Source of the DNA: CAITWD01 sp963727285
Lineage (GTDB): Bacteria; Actinomycetota; Thermoleophilia; Miltoncostaeales; Miltoncostaeaceae
NCBI GenBank assembly: GCA_963727285.1
Contig: CAVSFF010000012.1
Location: 62,001-126,000, forward strand
Direction of reading: 5' to 3'
Length of the DNA: 64,000 nucleotides
Positions 35,956-45,492 of this stretch are shown here, in pieces. The stretch's first letter is position 1, and the number at the start of each line of letters is the position of its first letter. The position numbers and the translations under genes were made by a program. Below the pieces are notes generated by a model that had not been told where the DNA came from, ran no database searches, and was given only the letters and a program-made list of their open reading frames with translations.

Positions 35956-37309
35956 CTCGGCCGCAGTCGTGGTGGGCGGCGGGCTGGCGGGAATCGCGGC
36001 CGCCCTGCGGCTGGCCGACAGCGGACGGGACGTCGTGCTCCTGGAACGCCGTCCGCGCCTCGGCGGACGGGCCTTTTCCTTTCGGCGCGGTCCGCTCACG
36101 ATCGACAACGGGCAACACGTGTTCCTGCGCTGCTGCACCGCCTACCAATGGCTGGTCGGTCGCCTCGGCGCCGATGACGAGGTCACGCTCCAGCCTCACC
36201 TGGACATCCCGGTGCTGCGCAGTGACGGGCGCACCGCGCGCCTGAGTCGCGTTCCCGGCGTCCCGGCACCGGCACACCTCGGCGCTGCGCTCGCACGGTA
36301 CGGTCTGCTCAGCCCGTCCGACCGGGCGCGGGCCGTCCGCGGCGCCCTGGCGCTGCGCCTGCTCGATCCGTCGGACCCGACCCTCGACGCACGGACGCTC
36401 GGCGAGTTCCTGCGCGCGCACGGCCAGAACGACGCGACCATCTCGGCCCTCTGGGGCGTGGTCGCGACGGCGACGCTCAATCTGGCCCCCGACGACGCAT
36501 CCCTGGCGCTGGCGGCCAAGGTCTTTCGGACCGGGCTGCTCGACCATGCCGCCGCCTCGGATGTCGGATACGCAACGGTCCCGCTCGGCGATGTCCACTC
36601 GGTCGCCGCCCGGCAGGCGCTGGCCGGCGCGGGCGTCGAGGTGCTGCTCGGGCACCGTGTCACCGCCATCGCACCCGGGATGGTGCGGGCCACCGGCGAG
36701 GACGGCGAACGCCGGTGGCGGACCGACACCATCATCCTCGCGACCGCACACCGGGAGGCGTTCGCCGCCGCCCCCGGACTCGCCGAATCGGCGTCGGCCC
36801 GCGCCGCGGGCCTCGGTGTGACGCCGATCGTCAACATCCACGTCATCTACGACCGTCAGGTGACCGATCTCCCGTTCGCGGCGGCGATCGGGTCCCCGGT
36901 GCAGTGGTTCTTCGACCGCACGGAGGCCTCGGGCCTGCGCGCGGTCGAGCCGGCGGGGCAGTACCTGGCAATCACGGTGTCGGCCGCCGACGCGATCGCC
37001 GGCACCCCGAGCCAGTCACTGATCGCCACACACGTCGGGGAACTCGGGCGACTGCTCCCGGGAGCACGGCGCGCCGAGGTGACCGACGCCTTCGTCACGC
37101 GCGAGCACCGCGCGACCTTCCGGCAGGCGGCGGGAAGCGTCGCCTTGCGCCCCGGCGCGCGCAGCGGCGTCGACGGCGTCTGGCTGGCCGGCGCCTGGAC
37201 CGACACCGGCTGGCCCGACACGATGGAGGGTGCCGTGCGCAGCGGGATCGCCGCCGCCAACGCCGCACTGCATCGGCCGGCATTCGAAGGTGTGGCGGTG
37301 GCCGCATGA
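35948..37309 (+). CDS. hpnE: Hydroxysqualene dehydroxylase HpnE (FAD)
   Basis: 453-aa flavoprotein of the amine oxidase/phytoene desaturase fold. FAD-binding VVVGGGLAGIAAALRLA near the N-terminus with the acidic end LLERRPRLGGRAF; the C-terminal GVWLAGAWTDTGWPDTMEG is the conserved second FAD site. It reduces hydroxysqualene to squalene. GTG 35948 overlaps the hpnD stop; an upstream GTG 35921 is less likely. Its own stop overlaps the next ATG. Confidence 0.92.
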   Translation: MADSAAVVVGGGLAGIAAALRLADSGRDVVLLERRPRLGGRAFSFRRGPLTIDNGQHVFLRCCTAYQWLVGRLGADDEVTLQPHLDIPVLRSDGRTARLSRVPGVPAPAHLGAALARYGLLSPSDRARAVRGALALRLLDPSDPTLDARTLGEFLRAHGQNDATISALWGVVATATLNLAPDDASLALAAKVFRTGLLDHAAASDVGYATVPLGDVHSVAARQALAGAGVEVLLGHRVTAIAPGMVRATGEDGERRWRTDTIILATAHREAFAAAPGLAESASARAAGLGVTPIVNIHVIYDRQVTDLPFAAAIGSPVQWFFDRTEASGLRAVEPAGQYLAITVSAADAIAGTPSQSLIATHVGELGRLLPGARRAEVTDAFVTREHRATFRQAAGSVALRPGARSGVDGVWLAGAWTDTGWPDTMEGAVRSGIAAANAALHRPAFEGVAVAA

Positions 37310-38364
37310 GCGCGCCTCCGACACCGGCGGCCCGTACGGCACCGGAGATCCTGGAGGCGCTCAAGCACGTCGTGGACCCGGCACTGCGCGCCGCGATCGA
37401 CACGCTCGACGATCCGCGCATGCGGCTGATCTGCCGCTACCAGATGGGATGGTGCGACACCGAGGGCAATCCCACCCGCGGCGGGGGCAAGGCCATCCGC
37501 CCGGCGCTCGCCGTGCTGTCGGCGGCGGCGGCGGGCGGGCGACCGGAGGACGGGGTGCCGGCCGCGGTCGCGGTCGAATTGGTGCACAACTTCTCGCTCC
37601 TGCACGACGACGTCATGGATCGCGACGTCGAGCGACGGCATCGCCCGACCGGATGGGTGGCGTTCGGCGAGGCCCAGGCGATCCTCGCCGGGACGGCGAT
37701 GCTGACCGCGGCGGTCCAGGCACTCGTCGATGCGGGCCCGGCGGGCCAGCGGTGCCTGACGTGCCTGCTCGACGCCGTCCAGCGGCTGATCGGCGGTCAG
37801 TCGGAGGACATCGAGATGGAGGGACGGGCGGGCGTCGACATCGACGACGTCCTGCACATGGAGGCCGGCAAGACGGCCGCGCTGTTGTCATGCGCCGCAT
37901 CGATCGGTGCGATCGCGATCGGCGCCCCGGACGAGGTCGTCGCCGGGCTCGCGGCGTACGGGTTCGAGATCGGCATCGCATTCCAGCTGGTCGACGACAT
38001 CTTGGGCGTGGTCGGCGATCCGGCCGAGACCGGCAAGTCATCCTCGTCGGATGTCCGTGCCGGCAAACGCAGCGCACCGATCGTCGCTGCCCTCGAAGCG
38101 GGGTCGGATGCCGCGCAGCGCCTTGCCGACCTCTTGGCCGGCGGTCCGCTCGTGGACGACGACGACGTGGCGCTCGCGACGCGCCTGGTCGTCGAGGCGG
38201 GCGGCGTGGACTGGGCGGCCCGGGAGGCCGATGCCCGCCTGGCGCAGGCACGCGCACATCTCGCGGCGCTCGCGCTCCCCCGTCGCGAGGCGGCGGCCGA
38301 GCTGGCGACGGTCGCCGACTACATCGTCACCCGGGGGCGGGTGCTGAACGTGGCGACCACGTGA
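37306..38364 (+). CDS. Polyprenyl diphosphate synthase of the hopanoid operon
   Basis: 352-aa trans-prenyl transferase. First Asp-rich motif LLHDDVMDRD, second QLVDDILGVVGD; GGGKAIRPAL near the N-terminus binds the allylic substrate. It should make the farnesyl diphosphate used by HpnD, from IPP and DMAPP. ATG overlaps hpnE stop (ATGA); its stop overlaps the squalene-hopene cyclase start (GTGA). Confidence 0.92.
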   Translation: MSAPPTPAARTAPEILEALKHVVDPALRAAIDTLDDPRMRLICRYQMGWCDTEGNPTRGGGKAIRPALAVLSAAAAGGRPEDGVPAAVAVELVHNFSLLHDDVMDRDVERRHRPTGWVAFGEAQAILAGTAMLTAAVQALVDAGPAGQRCLTCLLDAVQRLIGGQSEDIEMEGRAGVDIDDVLHMEAGKTAALLSCAASIGAIAIGAPDEVVAGLAAYGFEIGIAFQLVDDILGVVGDPAETGKSSSSDVRAGKRSAPIVAALEAGSDAAQRLADLLAGGPLVDDDDVALATRLVVEAGGVDWAAREADARLAQARAHLAALALPRREAAAELATVADYIVTRGRVLNVATT

Positions 38365-40259
38365 GCGCGTCGCCCCGTGCCGTTGCCACCGACGCCGTCG
38401 CCGACGCGGTCATGCGCGCGCGGGAGCACCTGGTCGCCCGCCAGGCGCCCGAGGGTTGGTGGAAAGGCGAGCTGCGCACCAACGTGACGATGGATGCCGA
38501 GGATCTGCTGCTGCGCCAGTTCCTGGGCATCCTGACCGCCGACGAGCTCGCGCAGACGGCGCGGTGGATCAGGTCCCAGCAGCGCGACGACGGCACGTGG
38601 GCCACGTTCTTTGCCGGTCCCGGCGACCTGTCGACCACGATCGAGGCCTACGCGGCGCTCCGCCTGGCGGGCGACGAGATCGACGCGCCGCACATGGCCC
38701 GGGCGCGCGCGTTCGTCGTCGCCAACGGCGGGATCGAGGCCAGCCGCGTCTTTACCCGCATCTGGCTGGCGCTGTTCGGCGAATGGGAGTGGGACGATCT
38801 TCCGGCGATGCCGCCCGAGGTCATCTTCCTGCCGGCGTGGGTGCCCCTGAACGTCTACGACTGGGCCTGCTGGGCGCGCCAGACGGTCGTGCCGATCACG
38901 ATCGTCGCAACCCTGCGGCCCCGGCGCCCGCTGCCGTTCACGCTCACCGAACTGCGGACCGGGGTCGATCCCGCACCAGTCCAAATCGGGGCTCGTCGCG
39001 ACGGCGTTCGGCATCCTCGACCGCGTGCTGACGGCGTACGACCGGCTGCCCGTCCATCCCTTCCGGGGACTGGCGTTCCGGCGCGCGGCCGAGTGGGTCG
39101 TGGCCCGCCAGGAGGCGGACGGCGGCTGGGGCGGCATTCAGCCGCCGTGGGTCTATTCGATTCTCGCCCTGCACCTGTTGGGCTATCCGCTCGAGCATCC
39201 GGTGCTCGCGGCCGCGATCAACGGCCTCGAGGGGTTCCTCGTCCACGAGCCGACCGACGCGGGCCCGGTGCGGCGCCTGGAGGCCTGCCAGTCGCCGGTC
39301 TGGGATACGTGCCTGGCCGTCACCGCGCTGCTCGACGCCGGGGCGGCGCCCGACGACCCGCCGCTCGTGGCCGCCGGACGGTGGCTGGTCGCCGAGGAGA
39401 TCCGCACGACGGGCGACTGGGCGGTGCGCCGCCCGGGCCTCGAGCCGTCGGGCTGGGCGTTCGAGTTCGCCAACGACATCTACCCGGACGTCGACGACGC
39501 CGCCGAGGTCGTCCTCTCGCTGCAGCGGCTCGCCGCCGTCATCCCCGGCGCCGACGACGCAATCGCCCGCGGCACCGAGTGGACGATCGGCATGCAGTCG
39601 CGCGACGGCGGCTGGGCGGCGTTCGACGCCGACAACACCCGCCGGCTGATCGAGCAGCTGCCCTTCTGCGACTTCGGCGCGGTCATCGACCCGCCGTCGG
39701 CCGACGTGACCGCGCATGTCGTCGAGCTGCTCGGCCACCGCGGGCTTGCCAACACCCCGGCCGGTCGCCGCGGCATCGCATGGCTCCTGCGGCGCCCAGG
39801 AGCCCGACGGGTCATGGTTCGGGCGCTGGGGCGCCAACTACGTCTACGGGACGGGGGCGGCCGTTCCGGCGCTCGTCGCCGCCGGAATGCCGCGCAACGC
39901 GCCACCGATCCGGCGCGCCGTGCAGTGGTTGGAGGCCCACCAGAGCCGCAGACGGCGGCTGGGGGGAGGACCTGCGCTCGTACACAGACGACACCTGGCG
40001 GGGGCGCGGCACATCCACCCCGTCGCAGACCGCGTGGGCCCTGCTTGCCCTGATTGCCGTCGATTCGGAGACCGATGCCGTCGCCCGGGGCGTCGCCTGG
40101 CTGGTCGAGACACAGCGGCCGGATGGGGGCTGGGACGAGGATCCGTTTACCGGTACCGGTTTCCCCGGAGACTTCTATATTAATTACGAAATGTACCGTT
40201 TGGTGTTTCCGCTCAGTGCGCTGGGTCGCTACATGACGACGCGGAGTGTGGCGGTATGA
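38361..40259 (+). CDS. shc: Squalene-hopene cyclase (three frameshifts)
   Basis: Composite of about 631 aa that cyclises squalene to hopene/hopanol at the membrane. The catalytic acid motif DxDD is present as DVDDAA (in FANDIYPDVDDAAE). QW repeats are DGGWGGIQP, DGGWAAFD, DGSWFGRWG, DGGWGED and DGGWDED. Three single extra bases break the frame: a G in the run 38961-38964, a C near 39793 and a C near 39946. Correcting them restores RTGSIPHQSKSG, WLLRAQEPDG and HQSADGGWGED, all family-like. GTG 38361 start, ATGA overlap with the next gene. Confidence 0.93.
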   Translation: MSASPRAVATDAVADAVMRAREHLVARQAPEGWWKGELRTNVTMDAEDLLLRQFLGILTADELAQTARWIRSQQRDDGTWATFFAGPGDLSTTIEAYAALRLAGDEIDAPHMARARAFVVANGGIEASRVFTRIWLALFGEWEWDDLPAMPPEVIFLPAWVPLNVYDWACWARQTVVPITIVATLRPRRPLPFTLTELRTGVDPAPVQIGARRDGVRHPRPRADGVRPAARPSLPGTGVPARGRVGRGPPGGGRRLGRHSAAVGLFDSRPAPVGLSARASGARGRDQRPRGVPRPRADRRGPGAAPGGLPVAGLGYVPGRHRAARRRGGARRPAARGRRTVAGRRGDPHDGRLGGAPPGPRAVGLGVRVRQRHLPGRRRRRRGRPLAAAARRRHPRRRRRNRPRHRVDDRHAVARRRLGGVRRRQHPPADRAAALLRLRRGHRPAVGRRDRACRRAARPPRACQHPGRSPRHRMAPAAPRSPTGHGSGAGAPTTSTGRGRPFRRSSPPECRATRHRSGAPCSGWRPTRAADGGWGEDLRSYTDDTWRGRGTSTPSQTAWALLALIAVDSETDAVARGVAWLVETQRPDGGWDEDPFTGTGFPGDFYINYEMYRLVFPLSALGRYMTTRSVAV

Positions 40260-41768
40260 CGGACCTCTTGGTGGTAACCGCGCTGCGCAGCGAGCGCGCC
40301 GCGCTCTGGGGACGCGTCGACGGCGCGCGGGTCGCGCACTGCGGCATGGGACCGGAGCGGGCGCGGGACTGGCTGCCGCACCTCTACGACGCGCAGCCAC
40401 GCGCGGTCATCGTCGCGGGGCTGGCCGGCGGGCTCGATCCGTCGCTGCGAGCCGGGTGACGTGATCGTCGCAAGCGAAGTCCGCGACGGCCTGGGCAGCA
40501 TCCTGACCCCGGCGGCCGCACCGCTCACGGCGGAGCTGCGCAGCATGGGTCTGCGCGCGCGCAGCGGCCCGATCATCAGCTCGGACCACATCGTCGACAG
40601 CACCGAGGAGCGCGATCGGCTCGCCGCGACGGGTGCGCTGGCGGTCGACATGGAGTCGTCCACGATCGTCCGCGGACTTGCCGAGAACTTCGGCGAGGTC
40701 CCGGTGGCGGTGGTGCGCGTGATCGTCGACACCCCGCAACGCCCCCTGGTCGGTGCATCCACGCTTCCCGGCGGCGCGCAGGCGCTGCGGACGCTGCGTC
40801 AGGCCGCTCCGGTCTTTCCCCGCTGGGCCGAGCTGGCCGGCCCGCGGCGCGTGGTGCTGGCGGCGCCGCGGTCGTTCTGCGCCGGTGTCGAGCGGGCCAT
40901 CGAAATCGTCGAGGTGGCACTCGAGCGCTATCCGCACCCGATCTACGTGCGCCGCCAGATCGTCCACAACGCCCATGTGGTGGCCGATCTGCAGCGCCAG
41001 GGCACCGTCTTCGTCGACGAACTCGACGAGGTCCCCGACGGGGCGACGGTGATCTTGTCGGCGCACGGCGTCGCCCCGGCGGTGCGCGACGAGGCGGCGG
41101 GCCGGGACCTGAACGTGATCGACGCCACCTGCCCGCTGGTCGGGAAAGTCCACATCGCGGCGAGGCGCTTTGTCGGACGTGGCGATACGGTGTTTCTGAT
41201 CGGACAGGAGGGGCATGACGAGACCGAGGGAACCCTCGGTGAGGCCCCGGGTCAGATCGTCCTGGTGCAGGACCCCGCCGAGGCCGAGCGGGTCGAAGCG
41301 GCGGATCCGGAGCGGGTGGCCTTCGTCATGCAGACAACCTTGGCAATCGATGATGCGGCAGCCACCGCCGGCGTCCTGCGCCGGCGCTTTCCCGCGATCG
41401 AGTCCTCCAGCACCGATGACATCTGTTACGCGACGACCAACCGGCAGCAGGCGGTCCGGGCCATCGCGGGCGAGGCCGACGTCGTCATCGTGCTGGGCTC
41501 CAAGAACTCGTCGAACTCCCAGCGCCTGGTGGAGGTCGCCGAGCGCTCCGGCACCCCGGCGTACCTCGTCGATGACGCCGCGGAAATCCGTGCCGAGTGG
41601 CTGCTCGGCACGACGACGATCGGCATCACCGCGGGCGCGTCCGCACCACCCGGGCTGGTCGACGAAGTGATCGGCACGCTGCGGGCACTCGGTTCCGTGG
41701 AGATCGTCGAGCGCGCGGTGACCAACGAGAACGTGTCGTTCGCACTTCCCAAGGAGATATCAGGCTGA
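40256..41768 (+). CDS. HpnG-type adenosylhopane phosphorylase fused to IspH reductase (frameshifted)
   Basis: Composite of about 503 aa. Residues 1-190 resemble HpnG (nucleoside phosphorylase fold: VIVAGLAGGLDPSL, VDMESSTIVRGLAE), which cleaves adenine from adenosylhopane. From about 40850 on it is a complete IspH: [4Fe-4S] cysteines in RSFCAGVERAI, DATCPLVGKVH and DDICYATTNRQ, plus VHNAHVV and GHDETEGT. IspH makes IPP and DMAPP from HMBPP. One extra G in the run 40454-40456 stops the N-terminal part early; without it the frame is continuous across both domains. ATGA with shc, TGATG with hpnH. Confidence 0.85.
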
Positions 41769-42781
41769 TGGCTGTTCCCCTCCGCCAGAGCACCCGGATC
41801 GGGACGTATCTGCTCACGCAGAAGCTCCGACGGCGCAAGCACTTCCCGCTGATCGTGGAGCTTGAGCCGCTGTTCGCGTGCAACCTGAAATGCAACGGAT
41901 GCGGCAAGATCCAGCAGCCGATCAGCGTGCTCCAGCAGCGGATGCCGGTCGAGCAGGCGATCGCGGCGGTCGAGGAGTGCGGTGCTCCGATGGTGTCGAT
42001 CGCCGGCGGGGAACCGCTCTTGCACCCGCAGATCGACGTCATCGTCCGGGAACTGATCGCGCGGAAGAAGTACGTCTACCTGTGCACCAACGCGATGCTG
42101 GTGCGCAAGTGGTGGGACAAGTTCGACTTCCGGCCCTCGCCGTACTTTGCGTTCGCGATCCACATCGACGGTCTGCGTGAGCGGCACGACGCGTCGGTGG
42201 CCCAGGACGGCGTCTTCGACCAGGCCGTGGACGCGATCAAGTTCCTGCAGGACAAGGGCTTCCGCGTCACGACGAACTCCACGTTCTTCACGACGGACAC
42301 CCCGCAGACGATCATCGATGTCCTGAACTTCCTCAACGACGACCTTGGCGTCGACCAGATGATGATCTCGCCCGCATACGCGTACGAGAAGGCTCCCGAT
42401 CAGGACCACTTCCTCGGGGTCCGGGAAACGCGGGAGCTGTTCTCGCAGGTGTTCGCCGACGGCAATCGCAAGCGCTGGCGGCTCAACCACTCGCCGCTGT
42501 TTCTCGACTTCCTCGAGGGGAAGGCGGACTTCGGCTGTACGGCGTGGGGGATCCCCTCGTACTCGCTGCACGGCTGGCAGCGCCCCTGCTACCTGATGGC
42601 CGACGGCTACACCGAGACGTACAAGGAACTGATCGAGACGACCGATTGGGATGCGTACGGGCGCGGCAAGGACGAGCGCTGCAACAACTGCATGGCGCAC
42701 TGCGGCTACGAGCCCACGGCGGTCCTCGCGACGATGGGGTCGGTCAAGCAGGGCCTGCGCGCGATCCGCGAGCAGGGGTAG
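41768..42781 (+). CDS. hpnH: Radical SAM adenosylhopane synthase HpnH
   Basis: 337-aa radical SAM enzyme with the cluster motif CNLKCNGC (CxxxCxxC) near residue 38 and the SAM GGEP motif (SIAGGEPLLHP). A C-terminal Cys set (ERCNNCMAHCGYEP) is typical of HpnH. It adds the 5'-deoxyadenosyl group of SAM to hopene, the first step of side-chain extension. Last gene of the operon, start overlaps the HpnG-IspH stop. Confidence 0.95.
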   Translation: MAVPLRQSTRIGTYLLTQKLRRRKHFPLIVELEPLFACNLKCNGCGKIQQPISVLQQRMPVEQAIAAVEECGAPMVSIAGGEPLLHPQIDVIVRELIARKKYVYLCTNAMLVRKWWDKFDFRPSPYFAFAIHIDGLRERHDASVAQDGVFDQAVDAIKFLQDKGFRVTTNSTFFTTDTPQTIIDVLNFLNDDLGVDQMMISPAYAYEKAPDQDHFLGVRETRELFSQVFADGNRKRWRLNHSPLFLDFLEGKADFGCTAWGIPSYSLHGWQRPCYLMADGYTETYKELIETTDWDAYGRGKDERCNNCMAHCGYEPTAVLATMGSVKQGLRAIREQG

Positions 42782-42908
42782 CCGCCCTCCGCTGACGGGC
42801 ACCTCACCGGCCCGGACGCACCGACTCCGAGCCTGAGCGGGGACCATCGCAGTCACCCCCGACGCGGGTAGGACTCCCCGGAACGGACGACGCGAGGGAG
42901 GACGACCC

Positions 42909-43326
42909 ATGCCGAGATACGTCACGATCGGGTACGGCGATCGGGAGGGCTACGACCGGACCGCGCCGTCGGTGCGCAACGCCGCCCACGACCACGAGGC
43001 GAGATTGCGCGCCGACGGCGCGCTGATCGGGATCGCCGGTCGCCCGATCCAGGTACGCAACCACGAACGTGCCGGCATCCACACGACCGACGGCAGCGTT
43101 TCTGCACGCCGACCGTCCGATCGCCGGATTCGCCGATCATCGAGGCGAGCGACCTCGACGACGCCGTCCGCCTCGTCGCCGACACGCCGTGCGCAGTCGC
43201 TACGGCGTCGTCGCGGTGGGGCCGCTCGACGGCCCGTCAGCCTACGCGGTCGTCGCGGCCCCGCCGTCCGGAATCGGTGCGGCGCATGCCCGGGATGGCG
43301 CGGTGTCACGAGCCGTGTTGTCGTGA
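42909..43326 (+). pseudogene. YCII-related barrel protein, frame broken
   Basis: Composite of about 138 aa of the YCII/DGPFAE dimeric barrel family: MPRYVTIGYGDREGYDRT, then FLHADRPIAGFA, IIEASDLDDAVRLVADTP, YGVVAVGPLD. Three frame shifts (near 43085, 43131 and 43200) separate these pieces. The core order and length are right. GGAGG-type sites occur just upstream of ATG 42909. Family members include anti-sigma/ECF-associated proteins and hydrolases; function not assignable. Confidence 0.6.
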
Positions 43327-43399
43327 GACGGCTCATTCGGCGCACCGGCGGGCTCGAATCCTGATCTCGACCGCCACCCTGCCGCCGAGCCAGGGCCGG

Positions 43400-43432
43400 G
43401 ACTCGCCGCCCGTCGGCCGGGATGGGCGAGTC
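43400..43432. terminator. Terminator hairpin
   Basis: 8-bp stem GACTCGCC (43400-43407 with 43425-43432) with a C/G-rich inner loop, between convergent genes. Confidence 0.4.
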
Positions 43433-43451
43433 GAGGTCTCCACTCCGGCGT

Positions 43452-43961
43452 CTACGCCAGACGATCCATCGAGTCGCGTTGCGCGCGGCGGCGGAGCATC
43501 ACGATCAGGTACGCCACAACGAGCAGATTGATGGCCAATCCGCCCGCCTTCAGCACGCTGGGGCGATGTGCGAGTTCCCAGATCTCAAGGGGAATAAAGA
43601 GCGAGGTGGCGATCACCGTCAGGTATTCCGCCCAGCGACGACGCATCCAGAGGCCAACCCCCTCGACGATCTCCAGGCCGCCGTAGGCCAGCGCGACGAG
43701 GCCGATGACCAGCAGCTGATGCGGCGTCAACGCGGCGGCGCGGTCGATCAGACGCGCGACCAACACGTGCCGCGACGGATCCAGACCGAGATCGTTCGCC
43801 CAGTCGCGAAGCCGGGTCGCCCAGTCGATCCGCGTGTCCGCCGACAGGACGGCACCGACCGAGACCAGAAGCACGCCACGCGCGAGACGTTCGATGGCGA
43901 TCAGGCGGATCACAAGGTCGCTGCGCCTGTCGAGCGTCACCGAACTGGATGTCGTACCCAC
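43452..43961 (-). CDS. DUF2127 membrane protein
   Basis: About 169 aa from GTG 43961. LVIRLIAIERLARGVLLVSVG, a soluble stretch (NDLGLDPSRHVLVARLID), then helices LLVIGLVALAYGGLEIVEG, WAEYLTVIATSLFIPLEIWE and ALLVVAYLIVML-type, the four-helix DUF2127 layout. Role unknown. The frame is open much further upstream (to 44180) but that part has shadow composition. Confidence 0.75.
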   Translation of the reverse strand: MGTTSSSVTLDRRSDLVIRLIAIERLARGVLLVSVGAVLSADTRIDWATRLRDWANDLGLDPSRHVLVARLIDRAAALTPHQLLVIGLVALAYGGLEIVEGVGLWMRRRWAEYLTVIATSLFIPLEIWELAHRPSVLKAGGLAINLLVVAYLIVMLRRRAQRDSMDRLA

Positions 43962-44243
43962 GCGATCGCTACTCCGGGACGGGTCTGGCGTGTCCGTGCC
44001 GACGACGAATCGTCCCGGCGGTATCCGGTGCACCCCGCACATCCTGCGGCGTGCACCGGACGGCATCGGCGGGTCGCCCACGGCGATCGCACCACCGGAA
44101 TTTGCCGAACCCGCTAGTGATCTGCATGACCCTCCGCGCCCGGCCAATCCGCCCGATTTCCATCCTGTCCACGCGGCCAACGCCCATCCGGACGGGCCGA
44201 CTTAGCATCGCTTCCAGGACCGGCCGCTCCCTCGGAGGACACC

Positions 44244-45330
44244 ATGGCAACCACAGATCGTGCGCCCCACCGACCGGGGCACTCGCCACGACCTGCGCGC
44301 ATGGACTCGCCGCCGGGACCCGGCCCCTGGAACGAGCTCTACGAGGACTCCGGCACGCCGCGTCCCGCGGCGCGGCGGCTCGCCGAGCACCTGTCGCGGA
44401 CCGGACTCGCCGAGTTGCAGGCGCGTAAGGCACGGGCGGTCCTGGACATCATGGCCACGGGGGTGACGTTCACGGTCTACTCCGACGGGCGGGGCATCGA
44501 TCGCGCGTGGCCGCTGGACATCATTCCGCGGGTCATCCATCGGCGGGGATCCGGCCGCGTACGCGCACACCTTCCCGGGCGTCGACGAAGCCGGCGTGGT
44601 CGCCTTCGTCGTCGGCAGTCCCGAGGACCCGACGAGCATCGTTGCCTGTGTCGAGCACGCCCGCGAGAATCTGCGGGGGTGCCGCGAGATCATCCCGACC
44701 GAGGCGTGGACGGTCGTCAACGATCTCCATCTTTACGTATCCCAACACGCCGAGGCGGCCGTCGAGCGGCGTGCCCGCGGGGTGCTCTGTGACCGCATAA
44801 TCGCCGAGCATCAGCGCTTCCTGGGGATCCTGCTCGGCGGCATGACCCGCGACGGCGCGTTTCTGTTCATGCGGCTGGGGCGGCACCTCGAGCGCGCGGC
44901 GCTGACGACGCGGATGCTGACCGCCGTCCAGGACGATGACGCCGGTCACCCCTACGCCGACGTGCGGTGGATCGGGCTTCTGCGCGCGCTGGCGGCACTG
45001 CACATGTACCACCGCAGCGTCGGCGAACCGGTGTCCGGCCCGTCGGCGATGCAGTTCCTGCTGTTCGAGGCCTCATTCCCGCGATCCGCGGGCTTCTGCC
45101 TGGACTCGGCGCTGGGGATCGTCGGTCAGCTGCCGATGTCGGACCCGATCTCGGAGGCGCAGGACGCGTGGCGGGCGCGCCTCGAGGTGCGGGCCTGGGA
45201 GGCTGCGACACTCGCGGGGCTCCACGACGGCATCCAGGACTTGGCCGACATCGCGGCGGAGATCTCCGACGCCGTCGTGGCCGCCTATTTTCTCGACGGA
45301 GTCCATGACGCCTCACGCGCGGCGACCTGA
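44244..45330 (+). pseudogene. Chimeric remnant: ATP-grasp N-terminus joined to alpha-E (DUF403) domain
   Basis: The first part (to about 44545) has NELYEDSGTPRPAARRL and the N-terminal domain of circularly permuted type-2 ATP-grasp proteins up to WPLDIIPRVI. In the middle of this conserved block the frame changes and the sequence becomes alpha-E domain from about its residue 65 (DPAAYAHTFPGVDEAGVV), running intact to the end at 45330. In other genomes these two are full neighbouring genes. Here about 1.3 kb that would encode the ATP-grasp C-terminus and the alpha-E N-terminus seems to be gone. So either a real deletion fused the genes or the assembly collapsed. Confidence 0.6.
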
Positions 45331-45492
45331 TGCGCGCGCGCCGGCATCCGGAGCGCCGTCGGTCCGCCAACAGCCCCGCGTAGCGCAGGCGCCTGCCGAT
45401 ACCGCCACAGCCGTGGGGGATGGTGATTCGCCGCGTCTGCGCGTGTGTCCGGGGCGCGCCGCGTAGTCCCCCCAGTCGGCTCCAGCGGAGCG

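Noticed and set aside
43340..43365. GGCTCGAATCC, which looks like a tRNA T-loop
   Set aside because: No D-arm, anticodon arm or acceptor stem upstream.
45360..45440. Minus-strand stretch resembling the D-arm of tRNA-Leu (GGCGGTATCGGCAGGCGC)
   Set aside because: No T-arm with TTC and no closing acceptor stem in the following 60 bases; probably chance or at most a remnant.
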